Part shown: positions 10,857 through 23,400 of the stretch, in pieces | Position numbering within the stretch: the stretch's first letter is position 1 | Layout of the letters: each line of letters starts with the position of its first letter | DNA from: Tausonia pullulans | Taxonomy: Eukaryota > Basidiomycota > Tremellomycetes > Cystofilobasidiales > Mrakiaceae | Length of the DNA: 64,000 nt | Reading direction: 5' to 3' | NCBI GenBank assembly: GCA_951802195.1 | Contig: OX637625.1 | Span: 558,001-622,000 of the forward strand | The notes under the pieces: generated by a model | Seen by the model: only the letters and a program-made list of their open reading frames with translations | Databases searched by the model: none | What the model was told of the DNA's origin: nothing | Position numbers and translations under genes: made by a program

Positions 10857-13800
10857 ATGGCCGCCGCACCGGCCCGCCGTCGCCAGATCCCCCGGACCGC
10901 CGAGTCCGAGGGCCACACCACGCTCGACGCCATCGATTTCGAGCACGACGACGTGCGTCGCTGGCTCCTCCTCTCGCCCGTCGCTGCCGCCGTTGCCGTC
11001 ACTGCTCGGTCTCGTCAGCGCTGACGGCGGCAACTTGATCTTCCCATGCAGAAATCCCTATCGCTCCCGTACCCGAACACCCGGGTCGCCCCGCCGCGGT
11101 CGCTGTCGTCGTCGTCCAAGGACAAGCTCGACGACCCGTACGAGGTCCGCGGCGCCGCCGGCTGGAGTAAGAACGAGCGAACTCTCTCGTTCATCGTCGG
11201 AGGAACGCTCATCGCGCTGGCGGCCGTAATCCGGTTCTGGGGGATTAGCTGGCCTGACAGTGTTGTGTGCGTAGGAGATCCAGATCACGACGATCTCGCA
11301 CGCGCGCGAGACGACGCGACGCGATCTCGATGATCGCCGGTGGTCTGCCTTGCTTACCCCGTCTCTCTCTCTCTTTCTCTCTTGTGCCCAGCTTCGATGA
11401 GGTCCACTTCGGGAAGGTGATTTGAGGGTTTGCGCTGTTTGTACGGGGTCACGAGACCAGTAACTCATCGACCTGTCTCTTTCCCTCTCTTCGATCAGTT
11501 CGCCTCGTATTACATCCTCCGCGAGTACTACTTCGACGTTCACCCGCCGCTCTCCAAGCTCCTTCACGGCCTCGGTGGCTGGCTCTCTGGCTTCGACGGC
11601 CACTTCGAGTTTGAGAACATCGGCGACAAATACTTCGACCCGACGAACGGCATCAACGTCCCCTACGTCGGCATGAGGAGCATGCCGGTCGTCTTCGGCT
11701 CGCTCACCGTCGGCGTCATCTACTGGATCATGCGGGAGAGCGGATACCCGATTCTCATCGCTGCCTTCTCAGCCAGCTTGATTCTCTTTGGTGAGTCGAC
11801 CGCGCACGCTTCCTCTTCCCCTAAGCGACTCAACCGTTGACATGGGAGCACTTCCAGACAACCTTCACGTCACCGAGACCCGCCTTATCCTTCTCGATGG
11901 CGCCCTCGTCCTCTTCATGTCGCTGTCGCTCCTCAGCTACATCAAGTTCCACCAGCTTCGCTACCGCGCCTTCACCAAACGCTGGTGGACGTGGCTCATC
12001 CTAACAGGCGTCTTCCTTGCGCTCACCCTCGGTTGCAAGATGGTCGGCCTCTTCACGTTCTGCACCGTCGGTGCCGCAGTCGTCTGGGACCTCTGGGACC
12101 TGATGAACATCAAGCGGCCCAATCCGATGACGTTGGTGAGTCGGAGCGTCCGTTTCAGCCGAGAATCCCCGCTAACTTCTCTTCTCCCTCTCGGTCCTCA
12201 GGAACGCTTCTCGCAGCACTTCCTCGCCCGAGCGGTCGCCCTCATCCTCCTCCCCTTCGCCATCTATCTTTCCATCTTCTGGGTCCACTTCAAGATCCTC
12301 AAGTACTCTGGCACGGGCGACACCTTCATGAGCCCCCAGTTCCAGGAGACCCTCCAGGGCAACGAACTTCTCATGGGCTCGCAGGGTTAGTTGCTTGGCC
12401 CTTCCTCTCTGCATGCACTTTCGACTGATCCCTTTTTATATATTTATATATATATATATAATCCAACTGCAGAGCTTTTCTACTATGATGTCGTCACCAT
12501 GCGCCACAAGGACACTTCGGCGTTCCTTCACTCGCACACCGAGAAGTACCCGCTGCGCTACGACGACGGCCGCGTCTCGAGCCAGGGCCAGCAGGTCACC
12601 GGCTACCCCTTCAACGACACCAACAACCACTGGCAGATTGTCCCGATCAAGGATCTCCCGGAGACGGGTCGTGGGAGGGTCGTCCGCAACAACGACATCA
12701 TCCAGCTCCTCCACGTCAACTCGGACTCGTACCTCATGACCCACGACGTCGCCTCGCCGCTGACTTCGACGCATCAGGAGGTGACGACGTGGCCCAAGGC
12801 GTCGATCGAAGAGCGAGAGGCGGTACGCAGGAGTTCCAACTCGCGTTCCGAGTGCGTCGCAGCCGCAGTTAAATAACGAGATATTCGACCCCCCCCCCCC
12901 CACAGGACACTTTGTTCCAGATTCATCTGCTCGACGGCCACGGGGGCGAGCAGCTCCGGACGAAGAGCGGATGGTTCAAGCTCCAGCATGTGCCTACCAA
13001 GGTCTTCCTCTGGACGGGCCCGACGCCCCTCCCGGAGTGGGCGTTCAAGCAGCAGGAGGTCAATGGTCAGAAGGGGCCCTCGGAGCGGCAGGCGACGTGG
13101 TTCATCGACGACATCATCTTTGACGAGAGTGAGTCGTGCGCGCCAGCAGCATTATGGGTTCAAGTTGGTGGCTCAAAGCTGACTGACCCCTGGATGGCGC
13201 TCGCCCGCAGACGACGAGGAACAGGTCAACCGAATGGCACCCCCGGAGGCCAAGAAGGTCGTGCCGATGAACTTCTTCAAGAAGTTCTTCGAGCTCCAGG
13301 TGCTCATGCTTCAACACAATGCGGGCCTTACCTCGTCGCACCCGTATGCGTCTGAGCCGATCAACTGGCCGTTCGACTTGACGGGCATCAGCTTCTGGAC
13401 GGGAAACGATGAGAGGCAGCAAATCTACGCGATCGGTAACCCCGTTGGCTGGTGGCTCTGCGTCCTCGGCGTTTCCATCTTCCTTGGGGTCATCGGGGCC
13501 GACATGCTCGCCCGTCGACGAGGTGTTGAGCCGATCGAGGACCACCTTCGCAACAGGCTCTACAACAACACGGGCTTCTTCCTCATCTCTTGGCTCTGCC
13601 ACTACCTCCCCTTCTTCCTTATGAGCCGCCAGCTCTTCATCCATCACTACCTCCCGGCCCACGTCTCCTCGGCGCTCGTCACAGGCTCGGTCCTCAACTT
13701 CCTCCTCAATGAATCGATTGACTTCCCCGTCTCCGAAGCCGGCGAACGGACGCGACTCCGGCCACGGGTTCGCGCTCTCGTCAAGCGGCGGTCGATGGTC

Positions 13801-14025
13801 GTCCTGGGGGTCCTGTCGGTCTTCTTCGTGGGCATGTTCCTCTTCCTCGCTCCACTCACGTACGGCTACCCTGGGTGAGTGGCTGTTTTTTTCTCGCTTC
13901 TGTCGCCCTGTCGTCCGCAAAGCTGATCGGGCGCTCATACCATTTCCAGACTCTCTGGAGAGGCCGTCCACCGGCGCCGGCTCGTCGATACGTGGACGCT
14001 CCATTTCGATACCAAATACGACTAA
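10857..14025 (+). CDS. PMT4: Dolichyl-phosphate-mannose protein O-mannosyltransferase, Pmt4 type
   Basis: Multi-pass ER membrane enzyme that transfers mannose from dolichyl-phosphate-mannose to Ser/Thr of secretory and membrane proteins. Ten exons give 800 residues: 10857-10952, 11052-11266, 11392-11416, 11499-11790, 11858-12135, 12202-12385, 12473-12822, 12906-13128, 13211-13874 and 13950-14025. The third exon is only 25 bases and encodes FDEVHFGK, part of the loop-1 signature with the acidic pair essential in PMT proteins. HPPLSKLLHGLGGWLSGFDG and the NLHVTETRLILLDGAL membrane block follow. The central luminal part has MIR-type repeats (VVTMRHKDTSAFLHSHTEK, NNHWQIVP, LQHVPTKVFLW). FGKFASYY spacing and the FENIGD block fit the Pmt4/POMT1 branch better than Pmt1 or Pmt2. 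The gene lies between two paralogous coiled-coil genes on the same strand. It looks whole. Confidence 0.93.
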
Positions 14026-15545
14026 GAAGGAGTGCGTCGCCCAGGCCCCTTCTTCATCATCCCGACTCAATATCAACGGACTTCTCGCTGACGACAGCTC
14101 TCTTCTCATCGATCCAGAGGTTGCACTAGTTGGCTTCTCTCTCTCCTTTCGTTTTTTTCCCCCGGCCCTTCTGCCGGATCGAAGCGTGATCCGGACTGGA
14201 TTGCGGGGCAGAGGAGGTGCTCAATTCATATTCATTTGCTCCTTGTCGGGTCCAAGGGCAGAGAAAAAGAGACGACGAGAGCAGAGACATTGCCAGGAAG
14301 AAGACAGGTGGATGAGTTCACAGGAGGATTCTTGCCGTCTGAGAACTTCGGTTCGTGGCGGCCAAGTCGTTGGGCCGTGGAGGCGTGTGTGAGTGCGCTC
14401 GGACGAGGATGAAGCTTGGGACCGACCCTCCCGCGCGCTGGGGGCTGGCTCGCTCAGGCGTCTTGGGACAATGAAGATCCGTCGATGGCCGGAGAGCAAG
14501 AGCCGCCTCTCCTCAGCAGACTGTTCTGATGGATCCAGCTGGGATGGAGCCGTCTTTCGCGCGCGAACGCAGAACGCCCGAGTCGACGGCGCTCGCTCGA
14601 GTGAACGCTGAGTTTCCCGGTTCTTCTCGCTCGTGCAGGCCAGAGCGAGCTGTCATCCTTTCTCATGGGCGCTTCTCATGAACGGCTGGCCCGTCGCTCG
14701 GGGTTTTTTTCTTCTGTTTTTTCTTTCGCAAGAAGGACAGCCGGCTGGAGGGGTTCCGATTCTCCCTCGACAAAGGAAGAAAAAAAAAAACGGGAGGAGA
14801 CTGCTGCGGACCCCAAGCGGGCCATCGGCCTGCCTTGCTTGCTTGCTTGCTGGCTGACGCCTGGCCCCTTCCATCCTTCTCCCCTCTCCCTCTCGCGTCA
14901 AGGCGAGAATCGCCCCTCAACCTCCACCACGGCCGCCCGCCTTCCCTCCAGCTTCTCGCCCTTGCTTGGCTTTCTCTCGTCCACCTCAGTCCAGCGAGCT
15001 AGCACTCCAAAGAACGCCCTTAAAAAAAGCACAAAAAATCAGCCCCGCCCCCAGCTTTCTGTCTTTTTATTTCCACATCCCAACACACGCATTCGGCGGC
15101 TGTTCCGAAGAAGAGAGAGCGACAAGCAAGCTCGCGCTTCCCCGAAATCAGGCAAACGGCCTCTCTCCCCGTCAAGCCCACTTCTCCTTGGGGGTGTTTC
15201 CTCTCACTCCCTGTGAGCGTCACTGGTGCTCTGGCAGCGGTGCAATCCGCACTGACACATCTTGTAATTCTCCTTGCCTTCCCGCGCCAGCCCGTCCAGT
15301 CTCCGTTTCCCGGCCTCGCCCGCCAAGCAACGTCGCCACCTGTTCGTCCGTCAACCCCTCCCGGGCTGCCCTTCTTTGTTCGTGTGCTGCCCCATCAAAC
15401 AGGCGCTCACTATCGTCTCGGCTGGACCATCCAGACAATCCTACTACAGAACAAAAGACTATCTATCGCCTCTCACCTCTGCCTCCCTCTTCCCTTTCCT
15501 AAATACGTCCCCGTCACGCCGCCCCCCCTTCCGTCGCGCGCAACC
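14026..15545. other. Intergenic region between PMT4 and coiled-coil paralogue B
   Basis: Contains the PMT4 3' UTR, then from about 14860 a C/T-rich leader similar in composition to that in front of paralogue A. Mixed A-tracts occur near 14775 and 15015-15035. I found no conserved reading frame on either strand. Confidence 0.5.
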
Positions 15546-17108
15546 ATGATCAGCACCGTCACCCAACCTCCCTATGCCGCGGTCCCGCCGCTGCCACTGC
15601 CAACCAAGCGAATTGTGGGTGTTTTTCTGTTCACCGCTGGTCTTGGCTCCCTCGGTCTGACCGACGTTCCTTCCGTTCGTCCCTCCAAGAACGAGTCTGT
15701 TGAGTTTTCTGCCTCCGACGTCCAGCGCCGGCTCGCTGAGCACGCTGAAGCCGCGGAACACCGCGCCCGACACGACGCCTGGGTGATCCACGACCTCCGA
15801 CAGGCGCTCGACGCCGAACGGGCTCAGGTAAGGGCCCTCTCCTTGAAGCGGGTGACGAATTATCGCCGCTCCAGTTTTATGTAGCGGCGGGGATGGACCG
15901 ACCGAATGACGGGCGGTCGTTTGTCGGAGCGAGGCGTGGTGAAGAGGGGGGGGGGGGCGCCTGCTAGGGGCAGCGGAACCGCCCGACGCGCGTGTTCTCG
16001 CTCGGACGCGCCGTAAGGTGTCGCTGGACTGGCTCGCCTCCTCAACTTCGCTCTCCGCCCTCCTCTCTTTCGCCACACCTTCCGGGCCTCCTCTCTTCGA
16101 CTCGGTCTCATCCGGTTCCTTCTGTCTGGTTCCTCCATCTGACTCCCGCTCCCTCATTCACTTTTCTTCCACCCCCACCAGCGTGGCCATCAGCCGAGCT
16201 CAGACACCGTCCGAGAGCTCATGACGTTGCAAGAGCAGCTGCGACACACCTCGGCCTTCGCGGACCAATGGCGGGTCCGAGGCGCCCAGTTGGAGGAGGT
16301 CATTACGGAGAAGGACAAGGTGCTCAAACGGGTGAGTCGGCCGCGTTCGCTGGCTCGGGGGGGGGGGATCTTCCTCGGTCTCTCTCGAACGCCGTTGGCT
16401 GAACTCGATTGCCACGGGGCCCGTCGCAGAGAGAGGAGGAGAACGTCAAGCTCCTTAGGGAGCTCGCACGGGCCAAACTTCTGCCGTTGGACATCGAAGA
16501 ATCGCAACGCGCCGCTCGAGCGGATGTACGTCCTCCTCTCTCTCTTCTCTCACTCTCTCCATCCATCCCCTTTTCCCCCTTCCCACTTTCCCTGCATTCT
16601 CCTCGGCGATACCGAACCTGAAGCCTCGCCTCTCCAAACCCACTTCCGCTAGCTCGCCGCCAGCGAACGATCGCACTTCCGGACGAAGAACGAGTTGGAA
16701 TCGGCCAATCGGTTGCTGGCGAGTGAGGTCCGTAAATGAGAACCCAAGGCGCCCGGCCGGGCTCGTTCGCCTCCCCTCCCCCCCCCCCCCTCCTCTCCCA
16801 GCTGACTGACTCCCTCGCCTTCGGGCTGATCGGTCCTCTCCAGCTTGAGAGCGCCCGTGCCGACCTCGTCTCCGCCCTCGAAGGCGCGCTCGGCGTCCAG
16901 TCGACGATGGATGAGTGGCGCAAGGCGTCCGACTCGGGGATGGTGAGCTCGGCGTCCGAGGCCGTCGACGATAAGGCAGCCTCGCTGGTCGAGGATCTCC
17001 AGGATAAGGTGGAGGCCTTCAAGAAGGGCGATGATGGCGCTCTCAGGGTGCGTCTGTCTCCTCTCCCGCTCACTTCCCCCCCCCCCCCCCCCCTCATACA
17101 CACACACA

Positions 17109-17162
<54 letters not shown>

Positions 17163-17279
17163 CCTCTGTCATGGGACTGGGTGGCGAGCGTGCGTGCGTG
17201 TTGACTGACGAGACCCTTTCCTCCCTTGCGTCCGCAGGGCGGGATAGAATGGCGGGGCGACAAGGGGTTCTACCTGTGA
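15546..17279 (+). CDS. Coiled-coil protein of unknown function, paralogue B
   Basis: Paralogue of the gene at 8638. Seven exons give about 257 residues: 15546-15614, 15690-15827, 16182-16331, 16430-16525, 16653-16727, 16844-17047 and 17238-17279. Exons 4, 5 and 7 have exactly the lengths of their partners (96, 75 and 42 bases), and every intron sits at the equivalent place in phase 0. Shared blocks include RARHDAWVIHDLRQALDAER, LRHTSAFADQWRVRGAQLEE, REEENVKLLRELARAKLLPL, LVEDLQDKVEAFKK and the ending GGIEWRGDKGFYL. It lacks the His/Pro-rich N-terminal region and the Ala/Pro insert of A, so it looks like the core domain alone. Intron 1 is 75 bases and open in frame, so its removal is less certain than the others. 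The intron at 15828-16181 is long (354 bases). Its stop lies 175 bases from the stop of VPS10 on the other strand. Confidence 0.72.
17076..17160. repeat. Compound C18-(AC)n-(CT)25 microsatellite in an intron
   Basis: A run of 18 C at 17076-17093 is followed by an AC run to 17110 and then 25 uninterrupted CT units at 17111-17160. It lies inside the last intron of coiled-coil paralogue B, where the pyrimidine strand matches the sense strand. Confidence 0.95.
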
Positions 17280-17454
17280 CAGAGGCTTGTGCTTTGCCTG
17301 ATGGGAGCGTGAGAGAACACTTTCATCTATTGAATGCGACAACCTCCACCTTTCAGTCGTCCTCGTACGCGCCCCGAAGACTGGGAGAGAGAGAGAAGGA
17401 GAGGGACAGTCAGACACCAGCACATCTCAAGAAGCCGCCAGCTCGAGCCATCTC

Positions 17455-20400
17455 TCACATCTCGGCGTCATCGTCGGTGGGAACATTGCGGTAGCCCGTC
17501 CTCGGCCGGAGCCGATTGCTCCAAGGCAGCCGGACGTTGTCCGAGACCCAAGCGACACCAGCGCCGACGACGCCGATGAGGAAGTAGGGCTAACGAGCAG
17601 AGAGACGAACGCCGTCAGTTGGGTTGCGTTTGCGTGCGGTGCTTGCTCGTCCCGTCACCCTCCGAGAACTTACAATGGATGCGACGACGTCAAGCGGGCC
17701 AGAGGCGTGACCTCCGAAGGGCCGCTGATCGTTCAGTCGTATCGGACTGAGGTATCAGGAGAGGGAACCGTCAAAGAATGCTCGGAGCAGGATTAGCGCC
17801 AGCTGAGAAGAAGGACGTACCCCGAGCCCTGCTGCTTCCGCATCCACCACACGCCCGCTAGACCCGCGAAGGCGAACGGCGTGAGGATGATAGTCCACCA
17901 CCAAAGGCCGCTCTTCTTGTCGCCCTGATAGACACCCGTACAGAGGTGACGAGGACCACGATCCGGGCGATCACCTCCGTCGCAGCTCGAGAAAGGAATC
18001 CGCCGAACGCTCGTCCGCTCGTACCAGTACTGGTCTCCGGAGGTCTGACACTGCTCCTCTTCTGTCGAGAGTGGTGAAAGCGCCGTCGCGCCCGGATAGA
18101 GAACGCACTTGCCCTTGGCGTCGAGGTAGTGGTTGAACTCGCACTCAAAGTCCGCGTCGCCGCAGGTGCAGTTGCGGATCGTCTTGATCGCGTCCTTGCG
18201 GTTGAGGGTATCGCCAACGTAACAGTCGCGGTCTCGGATGCGGCGGTGGTAATGCGTCTAGAGCGAAGAAGGAGATAATGGGCAGGCGTCAGTCAAGGCT
18301 CCATTTGGTCGTGCAAAGGAAACGCCGACGAACCTGACGGCCAAAGAGACACGTCTCGTCACGGAACTGAGAAGGCGACCAAAGCTCAAAGTCATCGCTA
18401 TAGGAAGGAAGGCGAAGTCAGTCTTGGGCGTGCGGTCACAGGCTGGAAGCTCAAGATTCACTGGTTGGGATCATCCATCGACAGCTTGCCTGATTGGCCG
18501 AAGATCACAAGGCGAGAATTCCGACGATCAGTGGCTAGCTTTCCTCAGAGCTGAGTCGAATCACATGAGAAGGCACCCACACTTGGTCTTCGTCAAAGCC
18601 GAAAAATCGAGGTGGACGGCGACGGTCTGGTCGGGTTTGCCCGGGCGAGTAGCGAAGAGGAGGAACTTGCGGCTCGTGTCGGACGGGACCGTCTGGATCG
18701 AGCGTGCGTAGAGGCGCTCTCCAAAGTTGTACTCCTTCCAGTTGAGTCCCTCGTCGGTCGTGTAAAGGACGTGGTCCGTCGCGTCTTCGTCATTGACGAT
18801 GACGATGATGCTTCCGTAGTCTCCGAACTCCCACATATGGGCATCCTTGTGGACCTCCTCCCACGTGAAGCCGGCGTCGCGCGTGAGGAAGGTGTCACTC
18901 TCGCTGGTAGTAAAAAATGAAGTGTCAGAGGCTGGACCTCACAAACAGACGAGCAAAGTAGGCCCTTACGTGTAAGCAGCGAGCTCCTCGCCGACATTGC
19001 CAACGGCCATCATGAGACCGACGGCACTGGGCGAGCTATAGGTAGCCTTAGGGTCGCGGCGCTCGGTATAGCCGTGGATGTTCAGGGAGCAGGACTGTAA
19101 AAAGGAGGAATCAACGACGAGCAACGAAGTGATCGGCCGGCAAGGGTCGACTTACAGTAGACTTGCAAGGATAAGACTGTCCGAGCGAGTCCTTGGCTGG
19201 AGGCGTCAGCGGCTTCCAAGAGCCGCCTAGATACAGAGAGAAAGACCAAGAAGGTCAGAGCTGAGAAAGACATGGCTAGGCCGGCAGAGGACAAACCATC
19301 GTTATGCGTGATGAGCGTTCGGAGCTTCTTGCTGCCATGAATTGTCGCCTCGTCCGCGTTCGCGACCGAGTTGAGAACGGCGATGCCGTCAAGGCCGATC
19401 ATCTTCTCAAAGTCAACGTATCCGCGCTTGTTGCGGTTGACGTTTGGGATCGAGAGACCGTAATACTACAGGGGCGAGCGGAAGTTAGTGTCAATCAGGT
19501 ATGCCAGCCGTAGGAGATGAAGAATCACCGTTCCGTTAGAGTTGGACTGCAAGGTTCACTCGCGAGAAGCGACATCAGTCCGAGGATGAAGGACCAGAAA
19601 GAAGAGACGAACCTTGAAAAGGTCGCCGTACTCGCCACCTGCCTTACTGCTCGTGGTGACGTGGAGGAAGACAGAGCCGGTGCTGCTCTCGAGGATGGTG
19701 TAGGCCTTATTGTTGATCCCCTGGCCTGGCGGGAATTGCCCCTCGGCAAAGTGCTGGCCGTCGAGAGAGACCTGGAGCATGAGAGCGCCCTTGTCCTCGT
19801 TGAGCTATGTTGTGGAAGAGGGAAAGAACGCCGTCAGTCTCGGTGTGACGAGCGGAGCGATAGGACAGCGGGAAACCCACCTCGGCGATGATGAGATACT
19901 CCGAGAAAGTAGCGTACCCTACGATCGACTTGAATTTTTCGGTGAGGGTCTTGAAGTATTTCTGGCCCACAACAAACTTATGAGGGTTGTACTGGGCGTC
20001 CCGCTGGCTGCCCTCTTGCTTGGTGAGGACCTCGCATATGATGGTCTCGTCCGAGTGACGCGGGCTCTTGGTCTTGTCCCATGTGCACAACTTGACGTAG
20101 GTCGCGATTTGCTTCCAGCTGCGGCCGTGGTTGGTTGTGTAGTGGCTTACCGCGCGGCACGACGTCGACCGCGGGTCCGAGCAGTCGACCTGGCCCGTCC
20201 AGATGAGGTTGTCCGCCTTAGTCGGACTGAAGTCAAGAAGCGGAACCTGGAGGGCGTTGGGCTCGGTCGGGGGCCGGAATTCGAACCAGTGGCTGCCGGT
20301 GTCGGTCGTATAGAAGACTTTGCGGTCCGAGCTGATGAGGTAGGCGCGCTCCTGGTTGAAGGCATGCACGGTGAGGGCGAGGAAGCGTTCCTGCGGGTAG

Positions 20401-23400
20401 AGTTGCTTCCAGGTGAAGCCCTCGTTGCTCGACTGCCAGATGGTGAAGTCCGCGAGCTGGACGAGAACGGTCTGTTGGTGGAGCGATGGGAAGTTCCTCG
20501 TCAGACAGCGTGAAACATCACAGGTGTAAACACGGGACGCACCTTGGAGTCTCCGAGGTAGGCGTGCTGTATGACAGCAGAGTCGAAGTTGTGCTGCGAG
20601 TGGGGAGAAGGGGCAGAGTTAGGACAAAGGGGATCTCCATTGAGGAGGACTTAGCAGGTGGACTCACCATCTGGTGGGTAGCCTTTCCGTCGGCGGGTTT
20701 TGCTGAAGCATGGCACCACAGATCCTCAGTCCCCATAGCTCCAGAAGACCTGGAAGAAAATTACCCACCTGAAGAGCATTCCTTCATGAGCGGCTCGTCC
20801 TTCTTGTTGCCTTTGTTGCGGTCGCACGTGTTGCCCGGAATGAGCCTGTACCCGGACGAACCCTTGTACTTATCCTTCCCGTGTTCGCAAGATCCCGGGG
20901 GAACGCGCTCCGGCCCAGCGAGGACGCATTCGCTGTCCTGGAGGACAAAGCCCAAATCGCTAAGAGGAGGGGAGGATCAGATGAGAAAGCAGGATGAGGA
21001 GTTGAGAGATGGACGCACCACTCGTAATCGATGTCCGAACAGGGGCAGTCCTCCTCCTGGCCGACCGGATCGGTGAACTTGTTACCGACATAGCAATCCG
21101 CGTCGAGCTTGCGCCGCTTGTACCATTGCTAGAAGGGCGAGGGTCCAAGATCAGCTGAGCCTTCAGCCCGGTCAAGGTTGGTTCCGATGCACACCTTATG
21201 ACCCATGAGGCACTCGCTGCCCTGCGGCCGAGCAAACCACTTCTCGAGGTCCTTCTCCTGACACTTGTGCGTGCGCATCTGAGCAAAGTCGAGGAAAATG
21301 ACCGCGTGGCGGTCGCCATCACCGGCATCCTTCTTGGAGAGCGAGCCGAGGAGGATGAATTTTTGCGAGGTCGAGTCCGGGATGGTCGTGAGGAGGAGGG
21401 CGCGAAGCTTGATCCCAAACTTGTACTCCTTCCTGTTAGCACGAAGACATCAAACGAGAGAGAACGTTAGAGTCGAGGGTTTGTGACGCAAGATGCGGAA
21501 GGGAGGCAACCGACCAAGTCTTGCCAGCGTCGAATGAATATTGAACTTTGTCGGTGGGTTCCTCGTCTCCAACTGTGACGAGGATACTACCCTGGTCACC
21601 GAACTCATACTTGCTTGCGCCCTTGAATGTCATCCTCCAGGTGACACCAGCATCGGTCGAGATAAAGGTGTCGCAGTCCTCGTAAGGCAGTAGGCTGCAA
21701 GAGAACACCGTCAGATCTAGTCCTATTTTGCCCGAGGGGAGAAAAGGATCAAAGGGACGAACTAGGATCCAACCGAGCCGACACCCATGACGAAGCCGGG
21801 GGCTGTCGAGGAGAAGACCTTGCCGAAGTTGTGCGGGGTCGAGACGGAGTGGAGGTGGAGCGAGCATTCCTGGAGAATTAAGGCGTTAGTACACAGCGAG
21901 CTTTTGACCTACCGAGGGAGAACACTCACGGCTTTGCTGACGTCGCAGGCAAAGTCGTCTCCGTTGTCTTTCTTGGCGGGAGCCTTCAGGCGGTCCCAAG
22001 TGCGACCTTGTGAACAACCATGAGAGTCAGCGATCGCGTCCTCACAGTGGGCGCATGATCGAATCAGGCGATGGGATGTACCATCATCGAAAGTAATCAG
22101 ACTGCGAATTTGCTTGTCTTTGCCCCAACCGACGACCTCCTCGCGGTTCGCGACCTGGTTCGCAACACCAACTCCATCAAGGCCGACAAGGTTCTCATAG
22201 TCGACAATGCCACGCGAGTTGCGGTTTGTGTCCTGCAGGGAGACGACAAACTGGGTACCCTTGGAGTCTGAGACGAAAAGGTCGCCGATGGAGGCCGTTG
22301 GGTAGTTGAGGACGTCGATCGCCATGGAGTGCGTCGTGCTCTCGACGACGGTCTGTTCAGGAGCTCATCAGCGAGCTGCCGGCAGTGTTGCGAATACAAG
22401 AAAGCGAGTCAAAGAGGCAAACGTACATAGGCATTCTCCTTGAGGTTATTAACAGTCGAATGCGGGAATTTGGCGGGTTCCCAGTTCTTGCCATCGACGG
22501 TCACTTGGAGAAGGAGGCGGTGAGGGCGAGGTCAGCCCGGGAACCAAGAATTTCCAAGCCCATTGAGCCCTTGCTCACCGTAAAGGTGCATGGGGTCTCC
22601 TCCCGAGCCTTCCCCTCCTCCCTCAGTAAGATCCGCCCTGAGCGCCGCAATGACAAACTTGGAGACAACGCCAAGGCCGACAACTCCCCTGGCACGCTTC
22701 CCAATGCCCAGGTCGACGATCTGGGTCGAGTCGAACCAGTCTGTGCTCGAGAAGAGACGACTTTCGAGCAGCGAATGAGCGTCGCCGGCATTGGTAGACT
22801 GGTCGAAGGCGATGCAGAAGATGAGAGACGAGGTTGCGGAGGGGTCCGGCGAAGTGAAGGCTTTGGAGCCATGGGCGAAGATGCACTGCGAGGTCTGAAC
22901 GAAGAGCTTGATAGCTTCTGTCCGGAAGGCGTCCTTGGTGTAGTACGTCTGGCGAAGTACGCGTAGTCGCGTCAGGTCCAAGTTCGGGATTGCCAAAGTG
23001 CGACGCGATCATCAGGTGCATACCTCGTCCCAGCACGTCTTGCCCGATCCCCACTTGCTCTTGCCCGTGTCCTCGCAAACCGTGCCCTGGAACAGGATCC
23101 AGCCTGAGAGTAGACCGTCCAATGACACACCCGGACCCGACGATCAGCCCTCCTTCTCTCGAGCTCAGAGGAATTCCAAGCCACAGCAAACCTCATTGCA
23201 CGTACTCTTTTCGGTCGAATGGAAGGACAGCGGAGGCCCGCTCACTGTCGGCTCGGCAGGCGTCTCAAACTGCTGCCAGGCAGCGCCGCGGTTGTACGTG
23301 GCATACTGCTTCTTGGAGCGAGTGAGAATGAAGGCCTGAGGGAAAGAGCAGCGCCATGAGATGACAGTGGTCAGCGGTCTTCAAGATGACAGAGAAGACG

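Noticed and set aside
13114-14109. 331-codon frame on the minus strand under PMT4
   Set aside because: It is antisense to conserved PMT4 exons and merely mirrors their codon bias.
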